NCBI GenBank assembly: GCA_963668535.1
Contig: OY764867.1
Span: 496,001 to 560,000, forward strand
Length of the DNA stretch: 64,000 nt
Direction: 5' to 3'
DNA from: F22 sp963668535
GTDB lineage: Bacteria; Bacteroidota; Bacteroidia; Bacteroidales; Bacteroidaceae
Shown here: positions 1-8,900 of the stretch, in pieces
How positions within the stretch are numbered: the stretch's first letter is position 1
How the letters are laid out: every line of letters begins with the position of its first letter
Position numbers and translations under genes: made by a program
The notes under the pieces: model-generated
The model's database searches: none
The model's input: only the letters and a program-made list of their open reading frames with translations
What the model was told of the DNA's origin: nothing

Positions 1-20
1 TTTCTATCTAATACTTTTGC

Positions 21-28
21 TATATTTG
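21..28 (+). promoter_or_regulatory. Putative -7 box upstream of the DUF5687 gene
   Basis: TATATTTG matches the Bacteroidetes -7 consensus TAnnTTTG. A second overlapping match, TACTTTTG, lies at 12-19. No upstream TTTG at the right distance can be judged because the window begins here. Confidence 0.4.
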
Positions 29-94
29 CACGTCATCTACTAACAGATAGACAGTGAATTGCTCATTTTGTGTATTATTATCCCTCAAAAAAAC

Positions 95-1636
95 ATGAAT
101 CTTCTAACTCACTTCAAACTATTTCGTTTATTGCAAATACTCAATAAACAACAAAAGTTACGCAATAAGCGCGATCCAATGTGGACCACAAATAAGCTAA
201 CTAAATACTTTATAGGATTAACTCTACTTATCTTTCTCGGTGAATTTATTTTCTTGGGGACGGTATTAGGTCTTGGTTTAAGCGAGAGTACAGCACTGGA
301 ACCTTACTATATGATGAATAGAGGAATCTTCATCATGCTACTACTTGACTGGAAAATTCGTTTTATTTTCCAACAGCTCCCTGTACAACAGATAAAACCT
401 TACACAATTTTGCCGATTAAGCGTACTCACCTTATAGATGTGTTATTAATACGCAATGGATATGCCAAATTCAATTGGCTTTTCTTGAGTTATATGCTTC
501 CTTTTGCTCTTATTGCTGTAATCCCTAATTGGGGAGTAATGGGAGTTGTACGCTACCTTATAGGATTGAGTTTATTATTCATAGCAAATAGTTATTGGTA
601 TCTTTTATGCCGTTCATTAATCAAAGAACATCTGGCTTGGATTGCGATGCCTATTATCGTATATGGAGGAATTGCTGCTCTTGAATTTATTCCTGATGGA
701 CATATTATGAGTTATGCAACCATGTATCTAGGGCAAGGTTTTATTGCTGGTTGGACTTGGTCATATCTTATTCCAATTGCACTAATCGCCATACTATACA
801 TGATTAACCGAACGCTTTCTATACGTATTTCTTTACGCGAAAGTGGGCATTCCAGCGCGCAAGAAGAAAAAGTAAATGTCCGTTCTGAAATCAGTCATTT
901 GAATAAACTCGGAAATATTGGCTTCTGGATGCAACTGGAACTCAAATTACTCCGTCGAAACAAAGCACTGAAGGTGGCTACAAATATGATAGCTATCATG
1001 GTCTTAGTGTTTGTTGTACTCATGTTTTTTGTAGACGACATGTATAAAAGCGATCAATATCTATCTTGGTGGATGTATAGTTACTTTCTTGGATGTGGTG
1101 GTTTTGTGATGCTTGCCAATGTCATGAGTTACGAAGGAAATTATATGGATGGATTAATGACTAAAAAGGAGAGTATATATGATATGCTTTCTTCTAAGTA
1201 TTATTTATCTGCTGCATCATCAATCGTTCCCATGTTATTCATGATGGTACTCGTATATAAAGGTCGATTTGAGTTTTTCCAATTGATCGCCATTTCGATT
1301 TATTATGCTGGTGTTTTAAATATGGGCTTTATTCAGAACGCTATATTTAACAAACGTACCATGCCTCTAAATAAAACGATCAACTCGGGAGCTAGGGGAA
1401 GCATGAATATGTGGCAACTAATTATTAACTTTGGCACAATGATCATCACTAGTGTAGTGGCCTATGTAGGATACACTTACTTGCCACATTGGGCTACCAA
1501 CTTCCTACTCGCTGCGCTGGGTATTTTAGCTTTAAGCACAGCACGTATCTGGTTAAAATGGACCTACCTAGGAGTTATGAGAAATAAATACAGAAACCTT
1601 GAAGGTTTTAGAGATAGTAGAGAAGAAGTTCTCTAA
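95..1636 (+). CDS. DUF5687 family membrane protein (putative ABC transporter permease)
   Basis: I recognise this as DUF5687, a Bacteroidetes family of about 480-520 residues that sits next to an ABC ATPase; this copy has 513. It shows a basic, soluble N-terminal stretch followed by many hydrophobic segments, the first at about residues 40-60, with two larger soluble loops near the middle. The ORF is open from a TTG at 59, but the ATG at 95 gives the usual family N terminus and leaves room for a leader after the promoter. The ABC ATPase starts 52 bp downstream and the two probably form one exporter-like complex in the inner membrane. The substrate is unknown. The family call rests on recalled similarity, not a search. 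Confidence 0.8.
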   Translation: MNLLTHFKLFRLLQILNKQQKLRNKRDPMWTTNKLTKYFIGLTLLIFLGEFIFLGTVLGLGLSESTALEPYYMMNRGIFIMLLLDWKIRFIFQQLPVQQIKPYTILPIKRTHLIDVLLIRNGYAKFNWLFLSYMLPFALIAVIPNWGVMGVVRYLIGLSLLFIANSYWYLLCRSLIKEHLAWIAMPIIVYGGIAALEFIPDGHIMSYATMYLGQGFIAGWTWSYLIPIALIAILYMINRTLSIRISLRESGHSSAQEEKVNVRSEISHLNKLGNIGFWMQLELKLLRRNKALKVATNMIAIMVLVFVVLMFFVDDMYKSDQYLSWWMYSYFLGCGGFVMLANVMSYEGNYMDGLMTKKESIYDMLSSKYYLSAASSIVPMLFMMVLVYKGRFEFFQLIAISIYYAGVLNMGFIQNAIFNKRTMPLNKTINSGARGSMNMWQLIINFGTMIITSVVAYVGYTYLPHWATNFLLAALGILALSTARIWLKWTYLGVMRNKYRNLEGFRDSREEVL

Positions 1637-1688
1637 CTAGTATATATTCAGACAAGATACTCATTTAAAAATACACGGAAATTATATT

Positions 1689-2387
1689 ATGATACGCATC
1701 AACGAACTCAGCAAAAAGTATGGAGAGAAGCTCGCTCTTTCTATCGACAATTACACGATTCCTGCGGGAGAAATTCTAGGTCTGGTAGGTAACAATGGGG
1801 CTGGTAAAACCACACTCTTTCGTCTCATCCTAGACCTGACTCAACCCACATCAGGAGTTGCTCTAATAGACGATTCTCCAGTACATAAAAGCGAAAGCTG
1901 GAAAGATATAACTGGGGCATTCATCGACCGTAGTTTCTTGATTGATTACCTTACAGCTGAAGAATATTTTTACTTTGTAGGCCGTTTGTACGGCATGGAT
2001 AAAGAAGCTGTGGATGCTCAGTTGGCACACTACACCGACTTTATGAAAGATGAAGTACTAAACCAAGAGAAATACCTTCGCAGTTTCTCAGCAGGTAATG
2101 CCCAAAAAGTCGGCATTATTGCTGCCATGCTGCACGAACCTAAATTGCTCATATTGGATGAGCCATTCAACTTTTTGGATCCATCAAGTCAATCTGCCAT
2201 TAAACGATTACTTAGAGAATACAACGAACGTACATCAGCAACTATCGTCGTCTCTAGTCACAATCTAAACCATACGGTAGACATCTCACATCGTATCGCT
2301 TTATTAGAGAAGGGATCTATCATACGCGACTTGAAAGCAGATGAATGCAATATTTCAGAAGAATTGACCGAATATTTTCAGGTGTAA
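1689..2387 (+). CDS. ABC transporter ATP-binding protein
   Basis: This 232-residue protein is a single nucleotide-binding domain. Walker A is GLVGNNGAGKTT (about residues 31-42), Walker B is LLILDEPFNFLD, the H-loop is SSH, and the signature is FSAGNAQKV, a degenerate LSGGQ. It is co-directional with the DUF5687 membrane gene 52 bp upstream, its likely permease partner. The weak signature and single half-size domain resemble CcmA-type export ATPases. The substrate cannot be read from the sequence. Confidence 0.9.
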   Translation: MIRINELSKKYGEKLALSIDNYTIPAGEILGLVGNNGAGKTTLFRLILDLTQPTSGVALIDDSPVHKSESWKDITGAFIDRSFLIDYLTAEEYFYFVGRLYGMDKEAVDAQLAHYTDFMKDEVLNQEKYLRSFSAGNAQKVGIIAAMLHEPKLLILDEPFNFLDPSSQSAIKRLLREYNERTSATIVVSSHNLNHTVDISHRIALLEKGSIIRDLKADECNISEELTEYFQV

Positions 2388-2430
2388 CACAAAATCTTCT
2401 GTATTTCAACATAAAAAGGCTCATATTCTC

Positions 2431-2461
2431 TTTGCTAGTTAAGAAAAAAAGAGTACCTTTG
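2431..2461 (+). promoter_or_regulatory. Promoter of rplU-rpmA
   Basis: -33 TTTG at 2431-2434 and -7 TACCTTTG at 2454-2461 are separated by 19 bp, an excellent match to the Bacteroidetes housekeeping promoter. Transcription should begin near 2468. Confidence 0.8.
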
Positions 2462-2467
2462 CAGCCG

Positions 2468-2576
2468 ATAATCCCAATTGGGTCGAAAAGCGTTTTACAA
2501 CAATACCATGTGCGTGTCGCATACATTGTGCAGTAAAAACACCCAACGGATATAACCTGTATTATATTAATAACAG
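2468..2576 (+). promoter_or_regulatory. 5' leader of rplU
   Basis: About 108 nt lie between the predicted transcription start and rplU. The stretch contains the small palindrome CCCAATTGGG (2472-2481) and a second imperfect hairpin around 2508-2526 (GCG/CGC with flanking ATGT/ACAT). Ribosomal protein leaders often carry autogenous control, but I do not recognise a named family here. The start is inferred from the promoter. Confidence 0.35.
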
Positions 2577-2894
2577 ATGTACGCAATTGTAGAAATTAAC
2601 GGCCAACAGTTTAAAGCTGAAGCTGGCCAAAAGCTATTCGTTCACCACATCGAAGGTGCGGAGAAGGGACAAACAGTAGAATTTGACAAAGTATTGCTAA
2701 TTGACAATGACGGTACTGTAAATGTAGGTGTTCCTACAGTAGAAGGTGCTAAGGTTGTTGCTGAAGTAGTATCTGATCTAGTAAAAGGTGATCGCGTGAT
2801 CGTATTCCACAAGAAACGTCGTAAAGGTTACCGCAAACGCAATGGTCACCGTCAACAATTTACAGAGATTACAATCAAAGAAGTAGTAGCTTAA
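2577..2894 (+). CDS. rplU: 50S ribosomal protein L21
   Basis: The product is the large-subunit protein bL21, 105 residues, the normal length. It begins MYAIVEINGQQFKAE and carries the conserved basic motif FHKKRRKGYRKRNGHRQ near the C terminus, which contacts 23S rRNA. It is followed 20 bp later by rpmA, the standard rplU-rpmA pair, and is preceded by a strong promoter and a leader of about 108 nt that could be regulatory. Confidence 0.98.
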   Translation: MYAIVEINGQQFKAEAGQKLFVHHIEGAEKGQTVEFDKVLLIDNDGTVNVGVPTVEGAKVVAEVVSDLVKGDRVIVFHKKRRKGYRKRNGHRQQFTEITIKEVVA

Positions 2895-2914
2895 TCACTT
2901 AAAAACAAAAAGAA

Positions 2915-3169
2915 ATGGCACATAAAAAAGGTGTAGGTAGTTCTAAGAACGGCCGTGAATCAGCAAGTAAAAGACTTGGTGTGAAGATTTTTGGTGGTGA
3001 AGCTTGCAAAGCAGGTAACATCATCATTCGTCAACGTGGTACGCAACACCACCCAGGTGAAAACATGGGTATGGGTAAAGATCATACTTTGTTTGCACTT
3101 GTTGATGGTTCAGTTAGCTTTAAAAAGGGACGTAACAATAAGAGCATTGTTTCTATCATCCCTGCGTAA
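2915..3169 (+). CDS. rpmA: 50S ribosomal protein L27
   Basis: The product is bL27, 84 residues. The N terminus MAHKKGVGSSKNGRES is the conserved flexible tail that reaches the peptidyl transferase centre. It starts directly with AHKK and has no cleavable N-terminal extension of the kind seen in Firmicutes. It is co-transcribed with rplU and followed by a strong intrinsic terminator at 3213-3250. Confidence 0.98.
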   Translation: MAHKKGVGSSKNGRESASKRLGVKIFGGEACKAGNIIIRQRGTQHHPGENMGMGKDHTLFALVDGSVSFKKGRNNKSIVSIIPA

Positions 3170-3212
3170 TTAAGTTTACGATTCAGCTAACAAGCTGTAC
3201 AGCATAAAAAAT

Positions 3213-3250
3213 AAAAATAGGCTATATCATTTCTGATATAGCCTATTTTT
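3213..3250 (+). terminator. Intrinsic terminator of rplU-rpmA
   Basis: The stem AATAGGCTATATCA (from 3216) pairs with TGATATAGCCTATT (to 3247), with a short loop and a run of T after it. The A-rich left flank extends the pairing, so it may also work on the other strand. Confidence 0.85.
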
Positions 3251-3308
3251 TTATCGTTACAGACAGACGTACATCCCCAAACGCATATAAACTCTCTATA
3301 TATATGAA

Positions 3309-3343
3309 TTGCCCCGTAATCACAGGGCATGATTACGGGGCAA
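3309..3343 (-). terminator. Intrinsic terminator of the acyl-CoA synthetase gene
   Basis: A perfect 14-bp GC-rich stem, TTGCCCCGTAATCA (3309-3322) with its complement (3330-3343), encloses a 7-nt loop. It lies 48 bp beyond the stop of the minus-strand synthetase gene. The following minus-strand sequence is AT-rich but lacks a long T run. Confidence 0.6.
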
Positions 3344-3390
3344 TATACACATAGTATGATTGTACAAATCACCTATGGGCAAAGCATTTC

Positions 3391-5040
3391 TTATTTATTA
3401 TCGCGAATTTCTACACGACGAATCTTTCCACTAATTGTCTTAGGAAGTTCATCAACAAAATCAATCACACGAGGATACTTGTAAGGTGCAGTCACACGTT
3501 TTACGTGATCTTGTATCTCCTTTTTCAAGTCCTCACCAGCTTGATCTTTATATTCCTTAGAGAGTACAATAGTAGCCTTCACTACCTGTCCTCTGATTTC
3601 ATCTGGTACTCCAGTAATGGCACACTCAACAACGGCTGGGTGAGTCATCAAAGCACTCTCTACTTCAAAAGGGCCGATGCGATATCCTGAACTCTTGATG
3701 ACATCATCTGCACGGCCAACAAACCAATAATAGCCATCTTCGTCACGCCATGCAACATCTCCTGTATAATAGATGCCATTTTGCCATGCTTCATGGGTAC
3801 GTGCAGCATCTCGGTAGTACTCTTTAAATAGACCAAGTGGTTTGCCATGATGGGTACGAATAACAATTTGTCCTTGTTCACCATCTTCAACAGAACGTCC
3901 TTCACCATCGATAAGATCGACATCATATTGTGGATTAGGTACACCCATAGATCCTGGTTTTGGTTCCATCCAAGGAAAAGTGGCAATAGTCAATGTCGTT
4001 TCGGTTTGACCAAATCCTTCCATCAACTTAATTCCAGTCAGTTTATAGAATTGATTATACACTGCTGGATTGAGCGCTTCACCTGCTATCGTACAATATT
4101 TAAGCGAACTTAAATCGTATTTAGTAATATCCTCACGAATCAAAAATCTAAAAATAGTGGGAGGTGCACACAGTGAAGTGATATGATGTGTTTCGATCAT
4201 TTTCAACATATCGGCAGGAGTAAACTTCTCGTGATCGTAGACAAAAATATTTGCTCCTGCTATCCATTGGCCATATAATTTACCCCATACAGCTTTTCCC
4301 CATCCTGTATCGGCAATGGTTAAGTGTAAACTATCCTCTGTAAGGTTATGCCAATAGCTTGCTGTAGTAATATGTCCTAATGGATAGGTAAAGTCGTGAG
4401 CCACCATCTTAGGTTCTCCAGTCGTTCCAGAGGTAAAGTACATCAAACTAATATCTTCATTACTATTAGCGTGTGCAGGACGCACAAAAGGATCAGCTTC
4501 TTCAATGCCAGCTTGGAAATCTAAGAAGCAATCAGCATCTACATGTTCAGTAGCCACTAAATGACTCACAGAAGGACATTCAGGCATAGCATCCACAATG
4601 TGTTGTACAATCACCTTATCATTGGCACAAACAATCATTTTGATATCAGCTGCTTGGCAACGATAAATTATATCTTTCTTGGTCAATAGGTGTGTAGCAG
4701 GGATAACCACTGCTCCCAACTTATGCAACGCCAGCACAGCAAACCAAAATTCAACTCGTCTTTTAAGCACAAGCATCACCATATCTCCATGGCCTATTCC
4801 AAGTGATTGAAAATAAGCTGCTGTTTTATCTGAGTATTCTTTTATTTCAGCAAAAGTATATTGACGCACTACTCCTTTGTCGTTTGTCCAAAGCAATGCA
4901 TTCTTTTCTGGTGCCTTCTTAGCCCACGCATCTACAATATCGTAGGCAAAATTAAAATCTTTTGGAACCTTTATCTCTAGGTTATCTATAAAGTCTTGTT
5001 GAGACGTAAAAGACGTCTGCTTTAAAAACTGATTGATCAT
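3391..5040 (-). CDS. AMP-binding acyl-CoA synthetase (acetyl/medium-chain type)
   Basis: This 549-residue member of the ANL superfamily activates a carboxylic acid with ATP and then loads it on CoA. The phosphate-binding motif is YFTSGTTGEPKM (about residue 200), the adenylate-binding motif is GFGQTET, the hinge region is YYTGDVAWRDEDGYYWFVGRADD, and the C-terminal catalytic lysine is in PKTISGKIRR. It resembles medium-chain or acetyl-CoA synthetases. The substrate is not determined by sequence. It lies 40 bp downstream of an XRE-cupin regulator, presumably in one operon, and is followed by a hairpin terminator. Confidence 0.9.
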   Translation of the reverse strand: MINQFLKQTSFTSQQDFIDNLEIKVPKDFNFAYDIVDAWAKKAPEKNALLWTNDKGVVRQYTFAEIKEYSDKTAAYFQSLGIGHGDMVMLVLKRRVEFWFAVLALHKLGAVVIPATHLLTKKDIIYRCQAADIKMIVCANDKVIVQHIVDAMPECPSVSHLVATEHVDADCFLDFQAGIEEADPFVRPAHANSNEDISLMYFTSGTTGEPKMVAHDFTYPLGHITTASYWHNLTEDSLHLTIADTGWGKAVWGKLYGQWIAGANIFVYDHEKFTPADMLKMIETHHITSLCAPPTIFRFLIREDITKYDLSSLKYCTIAGEALNPAVYNQFYKLTGIKLMEGFGQTETTLTIATFPWMEPKPGSMGVPNPQYDVDLIDGEGRSVEDGEQGQIVIRTHHGKPLGLFKEYYRDAARTHEAWQNGIYYTGDVAWRDEDGYYWFVGRADDVIKSSGYRIGPFEVESALMTHPAVVECAITGVPDEIRGQVVKATIVLSKEYKDQAGEDLKKEIQDHVKRVTAPYKYPRVIDFVDELPKTISGKIRRVEIRDNK

Positions 5041-5080
5041 AATTATTTTCTTCGTTTTTTACTAAGTGTTTCTGTTATGT

Positions 5081-5635
5081 TTAGATAACAACACATAAAA
5101 ATTTCACTTCTTTGTCATCCAAAGCTCGCATTCCATGTGGTTGGTTACAATCATAATAGATACTGTCACCTTCTTCTAGTACAAGTACCTTCTTGCCAAT
5201 AGTAATTTCAAGTCGCCCATGCAACACTAAGTTAAACTCTTGATTGTCGTGCGAATTAAGTGGTACCTCTTCATCAGTCTCTTTTGGAGCTACAGTAACC
5301 AGAAATGGGTCTGCTTTACGATTACGAAAACCATAGCCTAACAGCTCGTAACTATAAGCCTTACGACGTTCTACATTAAGACCATGATTTTTGCGCGTTA
5401 AATGGTAACTAAGCATGCGTGGTTCTTCTCCAAACATCAACACATCTAAAGGGATATCGTACTGACGAGCAATTTTTTGAAGCATACTCACAGATAGTTC
5501 ACCTACCCCATTTTCTGCATCTTGTAGTTTATCCAACGATAGACCACAAGCTTCTGCCATACCCTCCTGAGTCAATTCTAGGACATCTCGTAAACCGATA
5601 ATACGATGCCCTATTTGTTTGATTTCATCTTCCAT
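5081..5635 (-). CDS. XRE-family HTH and cupin transcriptional regulator
   Basis: This 184-residue protein has an N-terminal XRE helix-turn-helix (about residues 8-65, with LTQEGMAEACGLSLDKLQDAE) and a C-terminal RmlC-like cupin barrel (about 110-184, with the motif EGDSIYYDCNQPHGMRA). HTH-cupin proteins usually sense a small ligand through the cupin. It is the first gene of a two-gene unit with the acyl-CoA synthetase, so it probably controls that gene in response to a carboxylate or acyl-CoA; that role is inferred. It is divergent from gltB across a 354-bp gap. Confidence 0.88.
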   Translation of the reverse strand: MEDEIKQIGHRIIGLRDVLELTQEGMAEACGLSLDKLQDAENGVGELSVSMLQKIARQYDIPLDVLMFGEEPRMLSYHLTRKNHGLNVERRKAYSYELLGYGFRNRKADPFLVTVAPKETDEEVPLNSHDNQEFNLVLHGRLEITIGKKVLVLEEGDSIYYDCNQPHGMRALDDKEVKFLCVVI

Positions 5636-5753
5636 ATTGTATAATATATAATAATACGTTCAAATTGAATAACAATCTGAATAAATATTCTAAGTGATAA
5701 AAACAAATGAACGAATAATTTATGGATAATGCAAGAGATTCGCTATTTTTATC

Positions 5754-5844
5754 TACTTTTGAATCCAAATTGTAAGAAAATCAACTCGAAAATAATAAAA
5801 ACGTCATTTACACATTGCATAATAAATTAAAAGTATTATCTTTG
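5754..5844 (+). promoter_or_regulatory. gltB promoter region in the 354-bp divergent gap
   Basis: The gap 5636-5989 separates the minus-strand XRE-cupin gene from gltB. A -7 match TATCTTTG lies at 5837-5844, with a weak -33 TTG at 5815-5817. It would give a leader of about 138 nt for gltB. A second -7 match, TACTTTTG, is at 5754-5761. I found no clear -7 box for the XRE gene and no stable hairpin in the gap. Confidence 0.55.
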
Positions 5845-5989
5845 CAACACTATCAGATTACCGCAAAACAATCAAATAAGATACTAATCTATCATATAAG
5901 TCTTTTTGAGAGTGATTTTTTCAATTAAAATGAATTTGGATATTGATAGGAAAAGCTAAGGTAAAAACAAACAGAGATTCGAAACAAAT

Positions 5990-8900
5990 ATGAAAAGAGA
6001 ACTTAAGAACACCCCTCCGAGCCTCAACTTTCGACAGCCCAAAGTTATGGGTTTATACGAAAGTGAGCAAGAACACGATGCCTGTGGAGTAGGTATGCTA
6101 GTAAATATCGATGGACATAAATCGCACGCCATAGTGGAGTCTGCTCTTAAAGTCCTTGAGAACATGAATCACCGTGGTGCCGAAGGTGCTGATAACAAAA
6201 CTGGTGATGGCGCAGGTATTATGCTTCAGATTCCTCATGAATTTATTTTATTACAAGGTATTCCGGTTCCAGAAAAGGGACGTTACGGAACAGGACTTGT
6301 TTTTCTTCCTAAAGATGAACAAGCTCAGCAAGCCGTACTGCAAATCATGATAGAGGAGATCGAGCGTGAGGGACTCAACCTAATGCATCTACGTAACGTA
6401 CCTACTAAATCTGAAATTCTTGGAACTTCTTCAGCAGCTGTCGAGCCAGCCATCAAGCAAATCTTTGTGACAGGCTTTGAAACAGAAGAAGGAGCGGATC
6501 GCCGTTTATATATGGTACGTAAACGTATTGAAAATCGTATTCGAACAAGTGTCATAAAGTCTAAAGATGACTTTTATGTAGTCTCTCTCTCAACCAAAAA
6601 TATTATTTATAAAGGTATGCTCTCCTCACTACAACTGAGAGAGTATTACCCTGATTTGACCAATAACTACTTTACTTCGGGTATCGCATTGGTACACTCT
6701 CGATTTAGTACAAATACTTTCCCACGTTGGAGTCTGGCACAACCTTTCCGTTTGTTGGCTCATAATGGTGAGATCAATACAGTACGCGGTAACCGAGGAT
6801 GGATGGAAGCCCGTGAAGCCCTACTCTCTTCAGGACCTCTTGGAGATATAAAGCCAATCAGCCCTATCATACAACCCAATATGAGTGATAGTGCCTCTTT
6901 GGATAACGCTTTTGAATTTTTCGTACAAAGTGGCATGAGTTTACCTCACGCCATGGCCATGCTTGTGCCAGAATCTTTCAACGAAAAGAATCCAATTACT
7001 GATGATTTGAAAGCATTTTATGAATATCATTCAATTATGATGGAACCATGGGATGGCCCTGCTGCTCTATTGTTTAGCGATGGCCGTTTTGCTGGTGGTA
7101 TGCTTGACCGTAACGGCCTGCGTCCATCACGCTACTTGATTACTGAAGATGATATGCTTGTTATAGCCTCTGAAGTTGGCGTAGAAGACTTTGAGCCATC
7201 AGCCGTAAAGGCAAAGGGACGTCTCCGTCCTGGTAAACTACTTCTTGTCGATACAGAAAAAGGACAAATATATTACGATGGTCAAATTAAGGATGAACTT
7301 GCAAAAGCTTATCCTTATAAGGAATGGCTTCATACAAACCGTATTGATTTGGACGAAATTAAAACGGGTCGTAAAGTCACACAAAAAGTTGATGAATACG
7401 CAAAAAAACTTCGTGTTTTTGGTTTTTCTCGAGAAGATGTTGAGAATATCATTACTCCAATGTGCGAAAATGGAGCTGAACCAATTGGTTCGATGGGTAA
7501 TGACACTCCATTGGCGGTTATGTCTGATCGTCCTCAATTAATCTATAACTACTTCCGTCAACAATTTGCTCAAGTAACCAACCCACCAATTGATCCTATT
7601 CGTGAAGAACTCGTTATGTCTCTTCAGGAATATATCGGTTCACAGGGGGAAGATCTATTAACTCCGAGTGAAGAACATTGCAAGATGCTTCGTTTGGATC
7701 ACCCTATTTTGACTAATTCTCAGGTGGATATCTTGTGTAATATCCGTTATAAAGGATTTACTTCAGAAGTACTTCCTACTGTATTTGAAGTCGCTGGTGG
7801 TGCGGCAAGTATGAGCGAACGTCTTACTGTTCTCTGCAAAGAGGCAGAAAAGGCAGTAGATGATAAAATACACTATATTATCTTATCGGACAAACATGTA
7901 GATAAAGATCATGCACCTATTCCTGCACTCATGGCACTATCGGCAGTTCACCACCACTTAATTTCCGTTGGTAAGCGCATGCAGATTGCGTTGATTGTGG
8001 AAAGTGGTGAGATTCGAGAAGTGATGCACTGTGCCCTATTAATGGGATTCGGCGCAAGTGCGATTTGTCCTTATATGGCCTTCTCTGTACTTGATGAGCT
8101 CGTGACCAAAAAAGAAATACAATTGGATTACCATACAGCTGAAAAGAACTATATCAAAGCTATATGTAAAGGTTTGTATAAAGTCATGAGTAAAATGGGT
8201 ATTTCTGAAATACGCTCATATCGTGGTGCCAAAATCTTTGAAGCTATTGGACTTAGCGAAGAGATTAGCAACCTGTATTTCGGAGGACTTAGTTCGAAAG
8301 TGGGCGGTGTGCGTATAGAAGAACTCGCAGCGGATGCTATCAAGCTCCATACGGAAGGGTATAAAAAAGAATTGGATAATCTACTACCACATAAAGGTCT
8401 GTACTCTTTCCGTATGGACGGAGAAAAACATGCTTGGACCCCAGAGACAATCAGCTTGCTTCAACTATCTACTCGCATGGGTAGCTACAAGAAATTCAAA
8501 GAATTTACAAGTAAAGTTGACACGAAGGAGAAACCAATCTTCCTACGTGACTTCTGGGACTTCAAGCGAAATCCTATTCCTTTAGAAGAAGTCGAACCAG
8601 TAGAAAAGATCATGCGCCGTTTCGTGACAGGGGCTATGAGCTATGGATCAATTAGTGCGGAAGCTCATGAAGCTCTTGCTATTGCAATGAACAAGATTCA
8701 CGGTAGAAGCAACACAGGTGAAGGTGGTGAAGATCCAGCTAGATTCAAGCCAAACCCAGACGGTACATCGCGCCGAAGTGCAATTAAACAAGTAGCTTCT
8801 GGACGTTTTGGCGTGACCACAGAGTATCTAGTCAATGCTGATGAAATTCAAATTAAAATCGCTCAGGGTGCAAAACCAGGTGAAGGTGGTCAATTGCCAG

